Source: CAYTOJ01 sp964439415
Lineage (GTDB): Bacteria > Pseudomonadota > Alphaproteobacteria > Rickettsiales > CAZAGG01
Length of the DNA: 11,320 nt
Direction of reading: 5' to 3'
NCBI GenBank assembly: GCA_964439415.1
Contig: CAYTOJ010000062.1
Coordinates: forward strand, 1 to 11,320
In this document: in pieces, positions 1 to 5,376 of the stretch
Layout of the letters: every line of letters begins with the position of its first letter
Position numbering within the stretch: the stretch's first letter is position 1
The notes under the pieces: model-generated
Told to the model about the DNA's origin: nothing
The model's database searches: none
Seen by the model: only the letters and a program-made list of their open reading frames with translations
Made by a program: the position numbers and the translations under genes

Positions 1-19
1 ACACCACAGGAGGTTTATT

Positions 20-37
20 ATGAAAAGAAAAACTTAA
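20..37 (+). other. Five-codon mini-ORF with strong Shine-Dalgarno
   Basis: A textbook ribosome-binding site, AGGAGG at 8-13, lies 6 nt before an ATG at 20 that opens only five codons (MKRKT) before TAA at 35-37. The insertion sequence begins shortly after, at 55. It could be the start of a gene broken by an older frameshift, a leader peptide, or chance. Nothing else in the first 54 bases is recognisable. Confidence 0.25.
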
Positions 38-54
38 AAGCAGCATGACTTAAT

Positions 55-1244
55 GGGGCTGTTGCAAGATGTGATTTAAGGATGGAATTGAGAGAATTTT
101 AGTTTGTGGAGGTGTAAATTTTGTAAGTTTGAGGATTTTTGCAGTGTTTTTTAGTGTTTTTTGAGAGACTTAGTGAATTTTGGACGCAAGTTTCCTGTCA
201 TCATGCTGTTTCAGGTGGCGCAAGAACGCAGATTCTTTTGATGTTGAAGCATATGGCGTTCATGAATTCCGCGAACTGGTTTTTGGCAATACCCACATAG
301 CGTACACGTCTGTTTTGTTGTGAGAATACGCGCTCATACGGGCTACGAATGAAGGTTATCCAACGGTCGAGATCCTTGTTTTTGCCCTTCATGTTGTTCT
401 TCTTTATCGCAGCAAGATGTACGCCTTTGGCTCTCGCAGCCTGTTTTGCTGGAGAAACACAGTAACCTTTATCGGCATATACCGCGCCTTCGTTCGGGCA
501 TACATGCCTGAAACCGTTGGCATCCGTCACGTTCGCAGGCGTTACCGCTACCTTGTTGATCAGCCCGGATTGCATATCCACACTCACATGCTTCTTGTAG
601 CCATACCAGAATTTGTTCGATCCCTTGCAGCCGAGCCTGGCCTGATCATCATGCGCTACAGCAGGCAAACTGTCGTTGTTCAGAGCCTCATATTTCTGCT
701 GTATAGCCTTATCGCGCTCCTCCCACAAGCTCGCTTTCGAAATCAGATGCGATGCATCTACAAACGTGAATACCTCACTCATATAGCCTTTCGAACGCAA
801 CTGGGCGCGGAATATCCCAAATATCTTCGATAGATTACGCGTACCCAAACGACTCCGAAACCGCGAAAACGCGCTATACTCAGGGGTGCTCTCTGTCAGC
901 CCAAAGCCGCAAAACCACTTGCATGCTACATTCTCAGACAAGTAGCGTTCCATCTCACGGTCAGATAAATCCTCCATGAATTGCAGCAATACACACTTGA
1001 ACAGACGCAGTACTCCATAACCCTTGTAGGGCGCATCCTTCTCCGCAGCAGATAATATCCCTGACACCCCAGAGTAATCAAATACTTCTGCAAACCGACG
1101 ATAATCATGATTCGCACACACCAAATCCTCAAGACTTACAAACTCAACCTGTTTCGACATACTAATAAACATTATTTCCTAATGGGTATTACAGATTTAT
1201 TCGGTGTTTACTCCTCCTTATTTGATTTAACTCACAACAGTCCC
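55..1244 (-). mobile_element. IS5-family insertion sequence, apparently complete
   Basis: The element is about 1190 bp and carries one transposase gene. The left end (55-70) reads GGGGCTGTTGCAAGAT. The right end read inward (complement of 1244-1229) is GGGACTGTTGTGAGTT, identical at 12 of 16 positions, so these are imperfect terminal inverted repeats. AAT occurs directly outside both ends (52-54 and 1245-1247) and is probably a 3-bp target duplication. Length and gene size fit the IS5 family; I do not assign a subgroup. The exact ends are inferred from the repeat and could shift by a base or two. Confidence 0.75.
201..1172 (-). CDS. IS5-family DDE transposase
   Basis: The 323-residue protein catalyses cut-and-paste style movement of the surrounding IS. 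The N-terminal part (about 45-125) has the helical DUF772-like region typical of IS5 transposases (YGVLRLFKCVLLQ, then STPEYSAFSRFRSRLG). The catalytic DDE triad is visible: D139 in FVDASHL, D234 in YADKGY, and E280 in SPYERVFSQQNRR followed by RYVG. The middle segment NKFWYGYKKHVSVD is the usual transposase spacer before the second Asp. The frame is intact with no internal stop or shift. The ATG at 1172 is preceded by AGGAA about 6 nt upstream; a second ATG four codons in lacks a ribosome-binding site. The gene starts 72 nt inside the right IS end and points away from the esterase, so it is probably independent of its neighbours. Family assignment is firm; current activity is inferred only from intactness. 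Confidence 0.93.
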   Translation of the reverse strand: MFISMSKQVEFVSLEDLVCANHDYRRFAEVFDYSGVSGILSAAEKDAPYKGYGVLRLFKCVLLQFMEDLSDREMERYLSENVACKWFCGFGLTESTPEYSAFSRFRSRLGTRNLSKIFGIFRAQLRSKGYMSEVFTFVDASHLISKASLWEERDKAIQQKYEALNNDSLPAVAHDDQARLGCKGSNKFWYGYKKHVSVDMQSGLINKVAVTPANVTDANGFRHVCPNEGAVYADKGYCVSPAKQAARAKGVHLAAIKKNNMKGKNKDLDRWITFIRSPYERVFSQQNRRVRYVGIAKNQFAEFMNAICFNIKRICVLAPPETA

Positions 1245-1270
1245 AATGTCGGTCATCAAGCCCCCCACCC

Positions 1271-1348
1271 TTGCTGCGTTCAACCTACGCTGGCATTTAG
1301 CCAGACGATTCGGATAAAGGAGCATCCGGCTTCTCTGAACGCAATCAA
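1271..1348 (+). ncRNA. Possible folded RNA (three-way junction)
   Basis: Reading the plus strand, TTG-C-TGCGTTC (1271-1281) can pair with GAACGCA-AT-CAA (1337-1348). Inside it are two hairpins: CTGGC-ATTTA-GCCAG and CGGAT-AAAGGAGC-ATCCG. Together they form a three-way junction whose second loop exposes an AGGAG motif. A terminator-like hairpin follows at 1363-1400. I do not recognise a known RNA family. The stems are short, so chance pairing is a real alternative. An overlapping plus-strand reading frame at 1107-1352 spans the IS border and is unlikely to be a gene. Confidence 0.25.
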
Positions 1349-1362
1349 TTGAAAGTGAAGTT

Positions 1363-1400
1363 GTTATGGCGAGCCCGCCATTAACCTGTTGTTTTTTTTT
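1363..1400 (+). terminator. Rightward intrinsic-terminator-like hairpin
   Basis: GTT-ATGGCG (1363-1371), loop AGCC, then CGCCAT-(T)-AAC (1376-1385) gives nine base pairs with one bulged T. It is followed by CTGTTG and nine T residues (1392-1400). The T tract lies on the plus strand, so it would end a rightward transcript, although no complete rightward gene is present just upstream. It does not suit the leftward esterase gene. A second stem, GCGATTT (1401-1407) with AAATCGC (1423-1429), sits right after it. Confidence 0.5.
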
Positions 1401-1437
1401 GCGATTTTGTGAATTATTAATTAAATCGCCAGGGTAA

Positions 1438-2082
1438 TTATTTTATAACTTGCACCAGAAACTCTTTTCCGGCCTCAATGCCCTCAAAGTCTATGCCGTG
1501 GCCAAGAGTTGGCCTGGTTAAAGTTTGCACCGGAACATTATTCATTTTCAGCCATCTCTCAGCATCGCTCATGGAGATAAACGGCACTACCATATCCATC
1601 ATTCCATGCACAAGCAGCACCGGCGGACGTGATTTTATCGTCTCTATCAACCCTGCGCCGCCTACCAGCGCACCGGAAAAACCAATCACGCCGCCCAGCG
1701 GTTTATCCCGCCGCAGTGCCACATGCAGCGCCATGATAGTGCCCTGGGAAAAGCCTACCAGAGCCAGCCTGTTGCTATCTACCCGGTACCGGCTTAAGAC
1801 ATCATCTACAAACTCATCCAGAAGCGGAGCCACCTTTTCCACCCCGGCTAGAACATAGTCCTCATCCCAACTGCGGAGTGAGAACCATTGATAACCCATG
1901 GGGGACATCTCGCAACGCTCCGGCGCATCCGGCGATAAAAAAACCGCGCCTGGCAAACTTTCCGAGAAATTCTCCGCCAGGCCAATCAAATCAGCGCCAT
2001 TAGCGCCGTATCCATGAATAAATATAACTGCGGAATCAGGCGTTTGGCCATTGGCTGGCAGTACTTCTATCGCATTCAACAT
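1438..2082 (-). CDS. Alpha/beta-hydrolase carboxylesterase / phospholipase
   Basis: The 214-residue soluble protein belongs to the phospholipase/carboxylesterase (Abhydrolase_2) family, which hydrolyses carboxylic or thio-ester bonds of small or lipid substrates in the cytoplasm. Visible landmarks are the oxyanion-side motif IFIHGYGANG (20-29), the nucleophile elbow GFSQG with S112, the acid D163 in HGMMDMVVPF, and the catalytic histidine H195 in LGHGI. PDAPE and the QWFSLR segment (about 51-70) are typical of this family. Length matches the family and there is no signal peptide. The ATG at 2082 has no clear ribosome-binding site, but a promoter candidate sits just upstream, so a short-leader transcript is likely. 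It is divergent from the MotB-like gene and separated from the IS by non-coding sequence. The physiological substrate cannot be read from the sequence. Confidence 0.92.
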   Translation of the reverse strand: MLNAIEVLPANGQTPDSAVIFIHGYGANGADLIGLAENFSESLPGAVFLSPDAPERCEMSPMGYQWFSLRSWDEDYVLAGVEKVAPLLDEFVDDVLSRYRVDSNRLALVGFSQGTIMALHVALRRDKPLGGVIGFSGALVGGAGLIETIKSRPPVLLVHGMMDMVVPFISMSDAERWLKMNNVPVQTLTRPTLGHGIDFEGIEAGKEFLVQVIK

Positions 2083-2105
2083 AATTAATAGCGTGATTAT
2101 CTTAT

Positions 2106-2134
2106 AATTTAAGCGCGGAATTTCAACTTTTCAA
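2106..2134 (-). promoter_or_regulatory. Probable promoter of the esterase gene
   Basis: On the minus strand, TTGAAA (2134-2129) is followed after 17 nt by TAAATT (2111-2106). This is a reasonable sigma-70 type pair and would give a leader of about 17 nt before the ATG at 2082. It is a consensus match only. Confidence 0.4.
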
Positions 2135-2146
2135 ATGATAGCGGTA

Positions 2147-2152
2147 TATAAT
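2147..2152 (+). promoter_or_regulatory. Probable -10 box for the MotB-like/folK/folP unit
   Basis: A perfect TATAAT lies 95 nt upstream of the chosen start of the MotB-like gene, back to back with the esterase promoter. No convincing -35 hexamer is seen at the right distance (TTCAAC at 2122-2127 is the nearest, 19 nt away), so an activator or an extended leader is possible. Confidence 0.35.
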
Positions 2153-2247
2153 ATGACTTCAATGAGTTTAGCGAGTATTATGTGTCCAAGCTATTTCTTA
2201 AGCACTCCCGCTTATTCTCACAGTTGAATCATTAAGGACGTTTGTTT

Positions 2248-2910
2248 GTGTATATCAACGGATTATTACCCGGTATGACTCAAAATCATGAAACAGAAAT
2301 TCTAAGGCTTTACACAAGTGGGGTGGAGGAAGATGATACGAACAGTCGCTGGACGCTTTCCTTCTCCGATTTAATCTCGGTATGCCTGGCATTTTTCATT
2401 CTGCTGTTTTCCATGTCACAGATTGAAAGCAAAGCTTGGCATCAGCTTGCTGGAACAAATATTGGAGGGCACGGTATAATTCCTGAAATAGTTCCATCCC
2501 AACCTGTACAGTCACCGCCCTTTAAAGATGACTCACAAGTACGTTACGCCAGAAGTATAATTGATTCAAAAATCGCTTCCAGCCCAATCTTAAGCAACGT
2601 GGCTGCTACTATTGAAGACGGAGCCATTATAATAACCATCCCGGCGAATTCATTGTTTGATGGCGATACGACAGAATTGTCCCGTGGCGCTGAAGAGAAG
2701 CTCTATGTGATCAGCGAACTTATAAAAAATACTGATTATAATCTTGAAATAACGGCATATAGCAGCGCCAGCGTTTATATTCCACTTAAACAGGCAAACA
2801 CTATCAGGGAATTTATCAGCAATAATGAATTCATTGGTATTCTAACTATTTACGCAGCTATAAGGGAAAAGCCTGGGATGGAATTCAAGCTAATTCCAAA
2901 ATCCATCTGA
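2248..2910 (+). CDS. MotB-like inner-membrane protein with divergent OmpA-like domain
   Basis: The N-terminal part carries the signature of MotB/PomB-type stator subunits: RWTLSFSDLISV followed by a hydrophobic span ending FFILLFSMS (about residues 34-56). It has an aspartate (D41) at the place of the proton-binding Asp. A proline-rich linker leads to a periplasmic part (about 120-205) resembling the start of an OmpA-like peptidoglycan-binding domain (IIITIPANSLFDGD, then a helix EEKLYVISELI). The later part of that domain is degenerate: the usual NxxLSxxRA stretch is replaced by PLKQANTIREFI, so peptidoglycan binding is doubtful. I chose GTG at 2248 because AAGGA (2234-2238) is 9 nt away; TTG at 2242 is too close to it, and ATG at 2275 lacks a site. 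No motA-like gene is in the window. It ends 2 nt before folK. Motor, ExbD-like or purely structural roles are all possible. Confidence 0.75.
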   Translation: MYINGLLPGMTQNHETEILRLYTSGVEEDDTNSRWTLSFSDLISVCLAFFILLFSMSQIESKAWHQLAGTNIGGHGIIPEIVPSQPVQSPPFKDDSQVRYARSIIDSKIASSPILSNVAATIEDGAIIITIPANSLFDGDTTELSRGAEEKLYVISELIKNTDYNLEITAYSSASVYIPLKQANTIREFISNNEFIGILTIYAAIREKPGMEFKLIPKSI

Positions 2911-2912
2911 AT

Positions 2913-3416
2913 ATGACGCTTGTAGCAATCGGTTTGGGTAGCAACATTGGCGATAGAGCCTTGCATTTAGCAACTGCGGTTGCGACCCTTAAAAAAGCTG
3001 GAAATATTCTCGCCTGCTCAAAAGTTTATGAATCACCCGCTTTGCTTACAGATAATGCGCCAGAGGCATGGAATATGGATTATCTCAATGCCGTGCTTTT
3101 GCTTGATTCCAAGTTGCCGCCCCCTGCCCTGCTGGATTTCCTGAAAGAAGCTGAGCGAGAAACAGGCCGTATTAACCGTGGATACTGGAGTCCACGGGAG
3201 ATTGACCTGGATATTCTGGCCTACGGCGAATTGATAGTTAATACGGATAATCTGCAAATCCCCCATCAGTTCCTCTGTGAGCGGGATTTTGCCTTGCTCC
3301 CTCTGGCTGAAACGTGGCCGGACTGGGTTCATCCCGTACATAAGAAAAGCGCAGCAGAGCTTGCCAATGGTTTGGGCTTTTCAAACATAAGGGAAACTGC
3401 TTTAAAACTCATGTGA
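2913..3416 (+). CDS. folK: 2-amino-4-hydroxy-6-hydroxymethyldihydropteridine pyrophosphokinase (HPPK)
   Basis: The enzyme moves pyrophosphate from ATP to 6-hydroxymethyl-7,8-dihydropterin, the step before dihydropteroate synthase in folate synthesis. The 167-residue length is typical of stand-alone HPPK. The motifs appear in order: GLGSNIGD (7-14), VYESPA (38-43), DYLNAV (56-61), then the active-site stretch with E81, GR86, W92, R95 and the metal-binding pair D98/D100 in PREIDLDIL. IPHQF and ERDFALLPLAE (about 116-133) close the family pattern. The start lies 2 nt after the stop of the MotB-like gene and no Shine-Dalgarno is evident, so translational coupling is likely. Its last codons overlap the GTG of folP by 4 nt. 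No folB is visible nearby. Confidence 0.96.
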   Translation: MTLVAIGLGSNIGDRALHLATAVATLKKAGNILACSKVYESPALLTDNAPEAWNMDYLNAVLLLDSKLPPPALLDFLKEAERETGRINRGYWSPREIDLDILAYGELIVNTDNLQIPHQFLCERDFALLPLAETWPDWVHPVHKKSAAELANGLGFSNIRETALKLM

Positions 3417-4216
3417 ATAAGTGGACATTTAACACCAGACTGGTTGGCATAATTAATCTCTCACCGGATTCCTTTTCCGGCGATGGCAGAGCTATTGCCG
3501 ATAGTGTACAGAGGCGGGCTTTATCTTTGATAACTGATGGCGCGGCGGTTATTGATGTTGGCGCGGAATCCACCCGGCCAGGCGCACTCCCCATTACTGA
3601 AATTGCAGAATGGAACAGGCTGGAGAAGTCCCTACCCGGTCTGGCAGTCATATGCAGGCAACACGGCGTAATTTTATCGGTAGATACACGAAGCCCAATA
3701 ACGGCGGAGAAAGCCATAATGGCTGGCGCGGATTGGATAAACGATGTTAGCGGCCTAAAGCATCCACGCATGATAGACATTATAAAAAATTCCGGCAGGG
3801 CAGTGGTGCTAACCCATAGCCTGAGCGTTCCCGCTGATCCCGACATCACAATGCAGGATGCCGACCCGGTAGCCGCAATTATAGCCTGGGGGCAGGAGCG
3901 GCTGGGCACGCTGCAAAACCTGGGAATCAAAGCAGAGCAATTGATCTTTGACCCAGGAATAGGTTTTGGCAAAACCGCCGGCCAGAGCATGGATATTATA
4001 AAAAGAGCGAAAGAGTTTAAAGCACTGGGAGTTCCATTATTATTTGGCCATTCGCGCAAGTCTTTCCTGAAGCAGTTTGGTGCGAATTCCAACCCGGCAG
4101 AGCGGGATATTGAGACGGCTATAGTATCCCTGCACCTGGCGCGGCTAGGTGTGGATTTTCTACGCGTACATAATGTAGCCATGAACGCCAAAGCCCTTGC
4201 TATTGGAAGCTACTGA
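3413..4216 (+). CDS. folP: Dihydropteroate synthase (DHPS)
   Basis: DHPS condenses the pterin pyrophosphate made by FolK with p-aminobenzoate and is the sulfonamide target. The 267-residue protein shows the full set of TIM-barrel motifs: GIINLSPDSFSG (12-23), DVGAESTRPG (48-57), SVDTR (89-93), NDVSG (110-114), DPGIGFGK (180-187), GHSRKSF (212-218) and RVHNV (251-255). The strand usually reading MHMxG is LTHSLS here, a mild deviation. The start is a GTG at 3413 inside the folK stop region, sharing the 4-nt GTGA, which indicates translational coupling; no ATG fits before the first motif. It is the last gene of the unit and is followed by a large palindrome. The chromosomal folK context argues against a mobile sul-type resistance gene. 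Confidence 0.96.
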   Translation: MNKWTFNTRLVGIINLSPDSFSGDGRAIADSVQRRALSLITDGAAVIDVGAESTRPGALPITEIAEWNRLEKSLPGLAVICRQHGVILSVDTRSPITAEKAIMAGADWINDVSGLKHPRMIDIIKNSGRAVVLTHSLSVPADPDITMQDADPVAAIIAWGQERLGTLQNLGIKAEQLIFDPGIGFGKTAGQSMDIIKRAKEFKALGVPLLFGHSRKSFLKQFGANSNPAERDIETAIVSLHLARLGVDFLRVHNVAMNAKALAIGSY

Positions 4217-4285
4217 TCGTTTGAAGAGTTTCATGTATACTCCTCGCAGTTCAAGAATTGACATTATCTTACGACCAAAGGGAAG

Positions 4286-4382
4286 GCGCCGGCGCTGCGG
4301 GGGAAGGCCGAAGGGTCACAGCTTGAACAGACGTTGCATAAGGCCATGCCTGCTCAATGCAGTGACGGGCGGCAGCCCCTTT
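4286..4382 (+). repeat. Long imperfect palindrome after folP
   Basis: A perfect palindrome GCGCCGGCGC (4286-4295) is followed by a long interrupted hairpin. GGGG (4300-4303), GCCG (4307-4310) and GTCAC-A-GC-TTGA (4315-4325) pair with TCAA-TGC-A-GTGAC (4354-4366), CGGC (4370-4373) and CCCC (4376-4379). An inner GCAT/ATGC stem sits at the tip, and only three T residues follow. It may end the folP transcript, but its size and mismatches look more like a palindromic repeat element. The short Arg-rich reading frame through it (4197-4388) is not a gene. Confidence 0.6.
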
Positions 4383-4390
4383 ATATAGAA

Positions 4391-4454
4391 GAAAATATAC
4401 CCCTGAAATGACATCACTTAACCACACTATTGAGACAATAGGGGTATATGTTTC
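4391..4454. repeat. Inverted-repeat element at the broken end of the GIY-YIG gene
   Basis: GAAA-ATATACCCCT (4391-4404) pairs with AGGGGTATAT-G-TTTC (4440-4454), giving 14 base pairs with a single bulged G around a 35-nt AT-rich centre. The right arm coincides with the point where the GIY-YIG reading frame stops resembling its family. This suggests a small inserted palindromic element. It is too short to encode anything. Confidence 0.55.
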
Positions 4455-4561
4455 GATTTGCTGGCATTGTGGTCTGCAAAACGAGTTTTTAGATTCGTTG
4501 TAAAACCACTATACGTTTGCTCAGGTAAATTGATGCTACGCAATAAATATACATAAAACAT
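4427..4561 (-). pseudogene. Truncated GIY-YIG endonuclease gene (UPF0213/YhbQ type)
   Basis: Only the first half of a small GIY-YIG nuclease remains (44 codons). MFYVYLLRS supplies the GIY-equivalent strand, TYSGFTTNLKTR the YIG-equivalent with the conserved Arg, and DHNASKSKH the next family block. After that the frame runs into unrelated residues and TAG at 4427-4429, so the downstream half with the conserved Glu is missing. Complete relatives are about 80-95 residues. The ATG at 4561 has an excellent ribosome-binding site (GGAGGG about 4-5 nt upstream). An upstream in-frame ATG at 4609 would add 16 charged residues that look like repeat sequence. The gene lies downstream of tRNA-Thr on the same strand, a common niche for such mobile nuclease genes. 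The break falls on the arm of an inverted repeat. Confidence 0.75.
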
Positions 4562-4613
4562 AAGCCCTCCATCGCTTTCCTCTTCGCTACGCTCAGATTC
4601 AAGCTTCATAGCG

Positions 4614-4683
4614 CATCCTTCGGCCTAACGGTTCCGGACGTCTTACTGGCGTAAGCCATCCGAAACCCGTAGGGCTAAGGATG
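4614..4683. repeat. 70-bp hairpin abutting the tRNA-Thr 3' end
   Basis: CATCCTT (4614-4620) pairs with AAGGATG (4677-4683). The next 18 nt of each arm pair at about 13 positions, and the tip is CTTAC-TGGC-GTAAG (4642-4655). The outer arm overlaps the encoded CCA end of the tRNA. In tRNA orientation no U tract follows, so it is not a simple terminator. It may be a processing structure or a palindromic element that entered at the tRNA end. Confidence 0.65.
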
Positions 4684-4757
4684 GTGCCGACGGCAGGAAT
4701 CGAACCCGCGACATCACCATTACAAATGGTGCGCTCTACCAACTGAGCTACATCGGC
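4682..4757 (-). tRNA. tRNA-Thr (anticodon UGU)
   Basis: Reading the minus strand gives a full cloverleaf. The acceptor GCCGATG pairs with CGTCGGC, with one G-T pair. The D-arm region is TAGCTCAGTTGGTAGAGC. The anticodon stem CACCA/TGGTG encloses the loop TTTGTAA with anticodon TGT, reading ACA threonine codons. The T arm is GCGGG-TTCGATT-CCTGC. The discriminator A (4685) is followed by an encoded CCA (4684-4682). The mature body is 73 nt plus CCA. A candidate -10 (TATAGA, complement of 4769-4774) lies just upstream. Confidence 0.96.
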
Positions 4758-4768
4758 AATATAATCAT

Positions 4769-4797
4769 TCTATAAAACCGGAAGCATATCACAAGAA
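4769..4797 (-). promoter_or_regulatory. Weak promoter candidate for tRNA-Thr
   Basis: On the minus strand, TATAGA (4774-4769) is suitably placed to start transcription a few bases before the tRNA at 4757. The sequence 17 nt further upstream (TTCTTG, 4797-4792) matches the -35 consensus poorly. Confidence 0.3.
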
Positions 4798-4827
4798 CAA
4801 CTTACTATTTTTTTTTGCAATTACAGA

Positions 4828-4855
4828 TTGACAAGTGCGCATTAATGCCTATTTT
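4828..4855 (+). promoter_or_regulatory. Promoter of the small orphan ORF
   Basis: A perfect -35 box TTGACA (4828-4833) is followed after 16 nt by TATTTT (4850-4855). A run of nine T residues at 4808-4816 just upstream could act as an UP-like element. The predicted start of transcription, about 4862-4866, places the in-frame GTG at 4835 inside the promoter and supports the later GTG at 4877 as the true start. Confidence 0.5.
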
Positions 4856-4876
4856 AATTTAAAAAAAGGGAGTGCG

Positions 4877-5095
4877 GTGGCTACGAATATATTTATAAAT
4901 CTCTGGCGTAATACGTATATTTGCAATGATGTTAAATGGTCGGAGTATACATCCGCAGTGTTTAACGATGACACTGCGGCGCTGGAGGAAATAGCCTTCG
5001 GGCGCAGCGGCTGGGAGTACATCGGCACATATGTCCATGAACCATCAATTGGAAAGTGTGAAGTCATAAGCCTTATCTCAGCTTCTGCTGAGTAA
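4877..5095 (+). CDS. Small hypothetical protein (72 aa)
   Basis: I do not recognise this family. The reading frame begins at GTG 4877, preceded by the purine-rich AAAGGGAG ending 4 nt upstream and by a good promoter, and ends at TAA 5093-5095. The product is soluble and mildly acidic. It is rich in aromatic residues (NLWRNTY, GRSGWEYIGTYVHE), has no hydrophobic span and no cysteine cluster; two cysteines are far apart. The pattern of a short strand, a helix around DDTAALEEIAFG and another strand suggests a small alpha/beta fold, which is inference only. It is divergent from tRNA-Thr and followed by a repeat-rich gap, so it stands alone. An overlapping minus-strand frame (4849-5226) lacks gene-like support. 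A spurious frame remains possible. Confidence 0.5.
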   Translation: MATNIFINLWRNTYICNDVKWSEYTSAVFNDDTAALEEIAFGRSGWEYIGTYVHEPSIGKCEVISLISASAE

Positions 5096-5124
5096 GAAGT
5101 ATGGTTTTTATTCAATAGACTTTT

Positions 5125-5345
5125 CTCAAAACTCGCTGCGGTGAGCTTGAGTAGCGCGGAGCGAGCATCGCTAAAACGCAAGTGTACATCGAGACATGCG
5201 GATTTGAGAAGCTTAAGCCAAAGCAAATTTGCCAGCGCAGTAGATTCCGGTAACTACCTAGGTCTGCTTGCCTGGATGTACGTTGCTTGTCTCCTCCACC
5301 GCCTGCGGGGGGGGGAAGCCGAGAGGCAGTACCGGTACCTGGGGA
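5125..5345. repeat. Hairpin-rich non-coding block between the small ORF and murA
   Basis: The stretch contains TAGCG/CGCTA (5152-5156 and 5169-5173) and a wide inverted repeat, CAAG-TG-TACATC (5179-5190) against GATGTA-CGTTG-CTTG (5275-5289). It also has the palindrome GCAAATTTGC (5223-5232), nine consecutive G residues (5307-5315) and GTACCGGTAC just after. Reading frames run through it on both strands but resemble no protein family. The piece around 5304-5322 resembles the one at 4295-4312, which points to dispersed repeats. No clear intrinsic terminator for murA is visible in it. Confidence 0.5.
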
Positions 5346-5376
5346 GTTACGAAAATTGTTAAACCGACTGTTTTCA

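Noticed and set aside
1107..1352. Plus-strand reading frame of 81 codons across the right IS end
   Set aside because: It starts inside the transposase gene on the opposite strand, crosses the IS boundary and resembles no family.
3413..4216. folP as a mobile sulfonamide-resistance (sul) gene
   Set aside because: It overlaps folK and shows ordinary DHPS motifs in a chromosomal folate unit, with no integron or transposon parts next to it.
4197..4388. Arg-rich 63-codon frame after folP
   Set aside because: It runs through a long palindrome, and its composition comes from GC-rich repeat sequence; no ribosome-binding site or homology is seen.
4614..4683. The hairpin beside tRNA-Thr as its intrinsic terminator
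   Set aside because: No U tract follows in the direction of tRNA transcription, and the stem begins inside the CCA end.
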